From positions 1 to 64,000 of the forward strand of contig BBRT01000337.1 in the NCBI GenBank assembly GCA_001417715.1: a stretch of DNA of 64,000 nt, given 5' to 3'. Within the stretch, counting starts at the first letter, position 1, and every line of letters begins with the position of its first letter. Source of the DNA: Candidatus Symbiothrix dinenymphae. GTDB lineage: Bacteria > Bacteroidota > Bacteroidia > Bacteroidales > Azobacteroidaceae. The notes beneath the pieces are model-generated. The model saw only the letters and a program-made list of their open reading frames with translations. It made no database searches and was not told the origin of the DNA. The position numbers and the translations under genes were made by a program. Shown one piece after another: positions 59,991-64,000 of this stretch.

Positions 59991-61922
59991 TCATTGTGAC
60001 CCGCAAAGAGATTTTATTTTCTTATTCAGGGCATCTGCCGCCAACAAATCTTCGATGTTGAGGTGCATTCGATACCGCCAGTAGTGGTTGGGGTTGGCGG
60101 GGATGTTGATGCGCTCGATTTCGATGTCGGGATTTTGCAGTTGTTTGTCGAGTGCCAGCCAATCTTGCAAGGGGATGATAGTCATTCGTGATGGGGCTTG
60201 CAGATGGTTCTGGATGATGATTTCTGCCAGTTTGGGTGTCAATTCAGCGGGGGCAGTGCCTCGCTGATTGAGCACATTCTTGTAATAGCGTTGCGTTTTT
60301 TCGCGGTCTTCTTGCCACCAGCCGCGCAAAGTTGTCATATCGTGAGTGGAGGTAGTGCAGACCGACAAATAGGGTAGGGCGGTCAAATCCGTAAATTCGC
60401 TGTCGGGCGATTTGGGCATCCGCTCAATTTCGAGGCTGAGAATGCGCAGTTCGTTCATCACTTCGGGCACACAAGCCGGTATCATCCCCAAATCTTCGCC
60501 ACAAGCCAACATATTAGTGGATTCGACTAACGGGCGAAGGCGTTTGAGTGCCTCGTATTTCCAATACATATTGTGGCGCTTGTAAAAATAGTCCCAATGC
60601 AAGTCGCCCAGCTCGGTTGCCGTGATGCGCGGGTGGTAAAATCCGGGGCGGTCAGCATCTTCAATAAACAAGTTCAACGGATACCCCTCAAGTGAGATAC
60701 GGCTATAAGGCAATGCCGGACAAAAATACCCATCTTTGCCGGTGCTCGGTAACCGGTCACCAACCACCGGTAAGTGGTAACCGGTAACCGATAATTGGTA
60801 ACTGTTAATTGGAATTTGCCATATTCGGAAAAATCCCAAAATATGGTCGATGCGGTAGGCGTCGAAATAGTCAGCCATCTTGCGGAGGCGATTTTTCCAC
60901 CATCTGAAATTGTTTGCCGCTATCGCTTCCCAATTGTAGGTCGGGAAACCCCAATTTTGTCCCTCTGCGGTGAAAGCATCGGGTGGGGCGCCGGCTTGAA
61001 AATTGAGGTTGAACAGTTGTGGCTCGGTTTGCACTTCCACGCTGTCGCGACTGACCCCGATGGGGATGTCGCCCTTCAGCAGTACACCGTTGGCGTGTGC
61101 GTAAGCTTTTGCCTCGCGCATTTGCTTGTCGGCGTGATATTGGAGAAAATAGTATAATTTGAGTTTTTTGGGTGTAACTTTCTCTTTACCGGAGTAATAA
61201 GTACGGTCTCGCTCGTATGAACAGGTGGCATAAGGCACTAACCAGTCTTTATTTTTATTGAAAAATTGGGCAAATGACTTCGATTCAAGGACTTTGCTGC
61301 CTTCTTGCGCAAACAGTTCTCGGAAAAAAATCCATTTCCAATAGTCCACCTGCTCGTAATCCAAAGAGGGCGAAGCGTTTAGCTTTTCCTGCTGTATCTT
61401 GTAAATGGAGCGGCGCACGGCGCTATGCAACTTGCCCATCGCATCCAAATTGAGGTAGAGCGGGTGCAGGGCGTAAGTGGAAAACGTGTTGTAGGGGTAG
61501 GAGTCCGCCTGCGTGTGGGTGAGGGTGGTGTCGGTGATGGGCAAGGTCTGAATGACGGTCATGCCGGTGAGTTTTGCCCAGTCAATCAGCTGTTTAAGGT
61601 CGCCAAAGTCGCCAATGCCGAAACTGTTTTTGGTGCGCAGCGAGAACATCGGGATAGTAACGCCAATTTCTTTTACTTTCAAGAGGCGGTTGTCGCCATC
61701 TTCCCAGCGAATATTACCCTGCGCATCTTTGATAAAATATTTGTACTCAATGATTCGCCATATATCAGCAATATCAATTTCACTTTCCCAGCGGGGAAAT
61801 TCGGGGCTGGAGAGGGGTATGGCACGTTTGACGTGCCACTCGCCCAATTCGGGCGCGGAACCGGACAGGTAAACTGTTTCACCCCATTGGGTTGCTGTCT
61901 GTGTGATAAAGTGAATTTTCAT
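59991..61922 (-). CDS. malQ: 4-alpha-glucanotransferase (GH77) with one CBM20 domain
   Basis: 643 residues. One N-terminal CBM20 starch-binding domain (residues about 3-95: WGETVYLSGSAPELGEW), then GH77: GDFGDLKQLIDWAKLTGMTV, GDIPIGVSRDSVEV, ADYFDAYRIDHILGFFRIW with nucleophile Asp, and LACGEDLGMIPACVP with acid/base Glu. Bacteroidota relatives usually have two CBM20 domains and about 890 residues, so this form is shortened. Residues about 371-394 (SYQLSVTGYHLP then VVGDRLPSTGK) come from a minisatellite inserted right after the catalytic-barrel segment IWQIPIN. It converts maltodextrins, in line with glgB at the window start. Confidence 0.92.
   Translation of the reverse strand: MKIHFITQTATQWGETVYLSGSAPELGEWHVKRAIPLSSPEFPRWESEIDIADIWRIIEYKYFIKDAQGNIRWEDGDNRLLKVKEIGVTIPMFSLRTKNSFGIGDFGDLKQLIDWAKLTGMTVIQTLPITDTTLTHTQADSYPYNTFSTYALHPLYLNLDAMGKLHSAVRRSIYKIQQEKLNASPSLDYEQVDYWKWIFFRELFAQEGSKVLESKSFAQFFNKNKDWLVPYATCSYERDRTYYSGKEKVTPKKLKLYYFLQYHADKQMREAKAYAHANGVLLKGDIPIGVSRDSVEVQTEPQLFNLNFQAGAPPDAFTAEGQNWGFPTYNWEAIAANNFRWWKNRLRKMADYFDAYRIDHILGFFRIWQIPINSYQLSVTGYHLPVVGDRLPSTGKDGYFCPALPYSRISLEGYPLNLFIEDADRPGFYHPRITATELGDLHWDYFYKRHNMYWKYEALKRLRPLVESTNMLACGEDLGMIPACVPEVMNELRILSLEIERMPKSPDSEFTDLTALPYLSVCTTSTHDMTTLRGWWQEDREKTQRYYKNVLNQRGTAPAELTPKLAEIIIQNHLQAPSRMTIIPLQDWLALDKQLQNPDIEIERINIPANPNHYWRYRMHLNIEDLLAADALNKKIKSLCGSQ
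60741..60812. repeat. GGTAACCG/GTTACC minisatellite inside malQ
   Basis: Degenerate units of GGTAACCGGT and CAATTAACAGTTACCAATTA types. In frame in the minus-strand gene. Same kind of repeat as at the end of rng and before hisG. Confidence 0.8.
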
Positions 61923-61935
61923 TTATAAATGTTAT

Positions 61936-63195
61936 TTAGTTGATTATCAAATTAAAAACAACAATCTCGGACTGAGAACCAATACGAAATGGCGGTCCCC
62001 ACAAGCCTAAGCCGGAAGTAACATAAATATGGGTCGCACCTTTCTGTTTATAGCCATGAGCCACTTCAAAGAGGGCTTTAACCGCTAAGTTGAAAGGAAA
62101 AAGTTGCCCACCATGTGTATGCCCCGAAAATTGCAAATCAACCCCCGCAGCCTCCGCCTCTTCCAAGTTATACGGCTCGTGGTCGAGCACAATGGTGATT
62201 GTGGTCAGGGGATTGCGGGTCAAGCCCGCAATGACATCATCGCTCTTGTCATTGCGGGCTTGACCCGCAATCCCCTGCATAATATCCACAAGCGACTTCC
62301 GACCGGGACCCCGTTTGATATCATCACGCCCGATGATTTGGATGTTGTCGGTAATCATCGCGGCACTGTCGATAAGCACCGTCATGTTGGTTTTTGCCAG
62401 AAATGCTCGGCTGTCGTCAATCCCGCTCAGGTATTCATGGTTGCCGAGGCAGAAATATACGCCCAGAGGTGCTTGCAGTTGGTTGAGTTCTTCCTCCATG
62501 TGCTCCACATTCAGCGGCAGGGCATTGTTGTCGATGAGGTCGCCGGCAATCACAATCACGTCAGGCTGTTGCGCATTGATGAGTTGCACATATTTTTGCA
62601 ACTTCTTTTTGCCAATCTGAATGCCCAGATGCAAGTCGCTCAAAGCTACAATTTTCAATGTCTGCGGTTTTAGAGATGTGGCGTGCTGAGACGTGGCACG
62701 CCACGTCTCTACATTGTGCAATATGATTTCTTGTTCAACAATTTTTGGATGATTAAATTGATGATTGCCATACAGAAGTAGCACAGAAACAAGCACATAG
62801 CCCGACGCAAGCTGTATTTTCCTGACAAGGGATTGCGGGTCAAGCCCGCAATGACAGGTATGACGAGAGGAGTCGTCATTGCGGGCTTGACCCGCAATCC
62901 CCTGACGTTTACGCCAAATCCAATAAATAGCATCTGTCAGCAGAAAAAACATCGTCAGATACAACATAAAGCCCATCCAAACCGTCCCGATGTCATACAG
63001 CACTGTCTGCATGCCAATCTTCATCACGTTTCTTGCCAACATTGCCACGATGAATGCCAAATACAGCACCGTAAACACGGCACAATAAGTTATTCTCACC
63101 GGTCGAGGAGTTGTTTTCGCCACTTCCCAACCGCGGTAAAATAAGTAGGCATTGACTGCCGTGAATATTACAAATACACCTATAAAAAAGCCCAT
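61936..63195 (-). CDS. Membrane metallophosphoesterase with repeat-derived inserts
   Basis: 419 residues. N-terminal four hydrophobic helices (residues about 3-20, 36-55, 68-95, 131-145), then a calcineurin-like phosphoesterase domain: SDLHL (186-190), GDLID (218-222), GNHE (251-254), LDHEP (337-341) and SGHTHGG (357-363), all metal-binding motifs intact. Four stretches are repeat-coded: residues 99-125 ([18 protein letters not shown]), about 162-168 (VETWRAT), and 308-330 ([19 protein letters not shown]). The last lies in the catalytic domain between a helix and a core strand. Function in the family ranges from UDP-diacylglucosamine-type phosphatase to unknown. It starts 2 bp after rubrerythrin's stop, so the two are co-transcribed. 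Confidence 0.88.
   Translation of the reverse strand: MGFFIGVFVIFTAVNAYLFYRGWEVAKTTPRPVRITYCAVFTVLYLAFIVAMLARNVMKIGMQTVLYDIGTVWMGFMLYLTMFFLLTDAIYWIWRKRQGIAGQARNDDSSRHTCHCGLDPQSLVRKIQLASGYVLVSVLLLYGNHQFNHPKIVEQEIILHNVETWRATSQHATSLKPQTLKIVALSDLHLGIQIGKKKLQKYVQLINAQQPDVIVIAGDLIDNNALPLNVEHMEEELNQLQAPLGVYFCLGNHEYLSGIDDSRAFLAKTNMTVLIDSAAMITDNIQIIGRDDIKRGPGRKSLVDIMQGIAGQARNDKSDDVIAGLTRNPLTTITIVLDHEPYNLEEAEAAGVDLQFSGHTHGGQLFPFNLAVKALFEVAHGYKQKGATHIYVTSGLGLWGPPFRIGSQSEIVVFNLIIN
62208..62277. repeat. Inverted REP pair inside the phosphoesterase catalytic domain
   Basis: GGGATTGCGGGTCAAGCCCG (62208 onward) and its inverted mate (GTCATTGCGGGCTTGACCCG, 62248 onward). In frame in the gene: they code [10 protein letters not shown] and GIAGQARND. 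Confidence 0.9.
62688..62710. repeat. Palindrome GAGACGTGGCACGCCACGTC
   Basis: Same palindrome family as 13408-13430 in the giant gene (two differences in 23 bp). Codes VETWRAT in the phosphoesterase; an imperfect neighbour GATGTGGCGTGCTGAGACGT abuts it. Confidence 0.8.
62827..62905. repeat. Second inverted REP pair in the phosphoesterase gene
   Basis: GGGATTGCGGGTCAAGCCCG (62829 region) and its inverted mate at 62874-62903 flank AGGAGTCGTCATT-type spacer. Codes GIAGQARND and the CHCGLDPQS stretch in the loop after the third membrane helix. Confidence 0.88.
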
Positions 63196-63197
63196 CG

Positions 63198-63779
63198 TTA
63201 ATAATTTGTTTTCTTTTCTTCAAAATAAGCCTGTGCGTGAAGGCATGCAGGGCATGCTCCGGGGGCTTCTTTGCCTTTGTGGACGTAGCCACAGTTGCGG
63301 CATTGCCATTCGATTTCTTCATCTTTGGCAAATACTTTGCCGTCTTCGATGTTTTTCAGCAACTTGCGGTAGCGCAGTTCGTGTTGCCGTTCGACCGTTG
63401 CGATTTTTTGAAATGCGATAGCAATTTGCGGGAAACCTTCCTCGCGTGCCACTTGTTCAAACTCTTTGTAGAGGATGTCCCACTCTTCCAACTCGCCGTT
63501 GGCTGCCGCTGACAGGTTTTCGGCGGTGGTGCCGATGACTCCTGCCGGAAAAGAGGCTGTGATTTCGAGTTCGCCGCCTTCCAAAAACTTGAAAAAGCGT
63601 TCGGCGTGCTCCTTTTCCTGGTCGGCAGTTTCGGTGAAAATGCCCGCAATTTGTTCATAACCCTCTTTCTTTGCTTTACTTGCAAAAAAAGTGTAGCGAG
63701 TGCGAGCCTGACTTTCACCGGCGAATGACTTCAACAGATTTTGCTCCGTTTGTGTCCCTTTAATGCTTTTTGTATCCAT
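63198..63779 (-). CDS. rbr: Rubrerythrin
   Basis: 193 residues from ATG 63779 (MDTKSIKGTQTEQNLLKSFA). Ferritin-like diiron domain with ESQARTRYTFF (Glu ligand), TADQEKEHAERFF (ExxH) and VERQHELRYRKLL (ExxH), then a C-terminal rubredoxin-like domain WQCRNCGYVHKGKEAPGACP with CxxC and a matching ACPAC. It reduces hydrogen peroxide in anaerobes. An in-frame Met 11 codons upstream exists but lies outside the family N terminus. A TAATTTTG box at 63810-63817 (minus) is the likely promoter. Confidence 0.96.
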   Translation of the reverse strand: MDTKSIKGTQTEQNLLKSFAGESQARTRYTFFASKAKKEGYEQIAGIFTETADQEKEHAERFFKFLEGGELEITASFPAGVIGTTAENLSAAANGELEEWDILYKEFEQVAREEGFPQIAIAFQKIATVERQHELRYRKLLKNIEDGKVFAKDEEIEWQCRNCGYVHKGKEAPGACPACLHAQAYFEEKKTNY

Positions 63780-63809
63780 AACTTCAAAATATTCGTACGT
63801 TTGAGGGTG

Positions 63810-63878
63810 CAAAATTACAAAAAAAGTTTGTGATATTCAAATAATTATGAAAAAAACAAAGAAAAAACACTAATTTTG
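63810..63878. promoter_or_regulatory. Divergent promoters between rbr and the SulP gene
   Basis: TAATTTTG on the minus strand at 63810-63817 and on the plus strand at 63871-63878, matching the TAnnTTTG consensus. Confidence 0.6.
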
Positions 63879-63903
63879 CGGCGTTTTTTTTGACAGTCAA
63901 GAA

Positions 63904-64000
63904 ATGAAAGCAAATTTTTCTAAATTGAACATCGATTTTAAGCCGAAATTGGCTACTTCCCTCAAAAATTATTCGCGGGAAAAGTTTACGGCTGACCTTA
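63904..64000 (+). CDS. Possible SulP-family anion transporter, 5' end only
   Basis: Starts ATG 63904 and is open to the window edge (32 codons). MKANFSKLNIDFKPKLATSL with KNYSREKFTADL resembles the N terminus of Bacteroidota SulP-type transporters just before the first membrane helix (a lead-in of the form ...KPKLxxTLKNYxxExFxxDL). No membrane helix is visible yet, so the call is tentative. Confidence 0.55.
   Translation, partial: MKANFSKLNIDFKPKLATSLKNYSREKFTADL

Noticed and set aside
1-64000. tRNA, rRNA, prophage or CRISPR loci
   Set aside because: I saw no cloverleaf with CCA-proximal acceptor pattern, no rRNA segment, no phage structural gene and no spacer-repeat array by reading; a dedicated tRNA search would settle the first.

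Overview
The window reads as chromosomal DNA of a Bacteroidales-type Bacteroidota. Evidence: almost every gene start is preceded by a TAnnTTTG -7 box (usually TACCTTTGC) rather than a sigma70 box; the genes include a type IX secretion (T9SS) C-terminal sorting signal, fimbrillin-family proteins, DUF4143 ATPases and long-form HisG; gene order rpmH-PASTA-pseudouridine synthase and TPR-ribH fits this phylum. I cannot name a species. The genome is unusually rich in short palindromic repeats, several of which sit in frame inside protein-coding genes.

Layout. 1-6.3 kb: housekeeping genes (3' end of glgB, trpB, fcl; convergent GH31-like lipoprotein, ribH, TPR membrane protein). 6.4-11.2 kb: DUF4143 ATPase, a structured leader RNA followed by an outer-membrane beta-barrel gene, a flavodoxin-like reductase, a small envelope protein and an MscS channel. 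11.2-19.5 kb: a palindromic mobile-like repeat, an OmpA-family protein and a 2087-residue T9SS-exported repeat protein. 19.7-24.9 kb: rpmH, PASTA protein, RluD-type synthase, orphan korC, then an FAD-oxidoreductase/ThuA pair. 25-38.3 kb: accessory zone with a Fic protein carrying a TEQP repeat, a decayed ATPase gene, a DUF1016 nuclease, a Wzx-like flippase, fimbrial genes, three RelE/ParE-type toxin-antitoxin (TA) loci (one broken, two tandem copies), large nested palindromes, a complete IS30-family element, gmd and a further TA-like pair. 38.3-44.3 kb: trpE, DUF4143 ATPase, HU, a tiny basic protein, RNase G and hisG. 44.3-52.7 kb: an accessory island between hisG and hisD holding three more copies of the leader RNA, two beta-barrel genes, a PD-(D/E)XK ATPase and four TA-like modules. 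52.8-64 kb: hisD, a PRiA4-like protein, alkaline phosphatase, an M14 peptidase-glycosidase fusion with a GH27 alpha-galactosidase, a GH77 glucanotransferase, a metallophosphoesterase, rubrerythrin and the start of a SulP transporter.

How the genes fit together: fcl (2 kb) and gmd (36.6 kb) together make GDP-L-fucose, and the flippase suggests surface glycan export. glgB and malQ act on glycogen or maltodextrins. trpB/trpE and hisG/hisD are pathway genes that are scattered or split here. The most striking signal is a roughly 450-490 nt structured RNA present in four versions with compensatory base changes in its helices and a built-in terminator; three of the four versions lie directly upstream of small outer-membrane beta-barrel genes. 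The second is the repeated colonisation of coding sequence by palindromes and minisatellites (trpE, metallophosphoesterase, malQ, RNase G, the T9SS signal of the giant protein).
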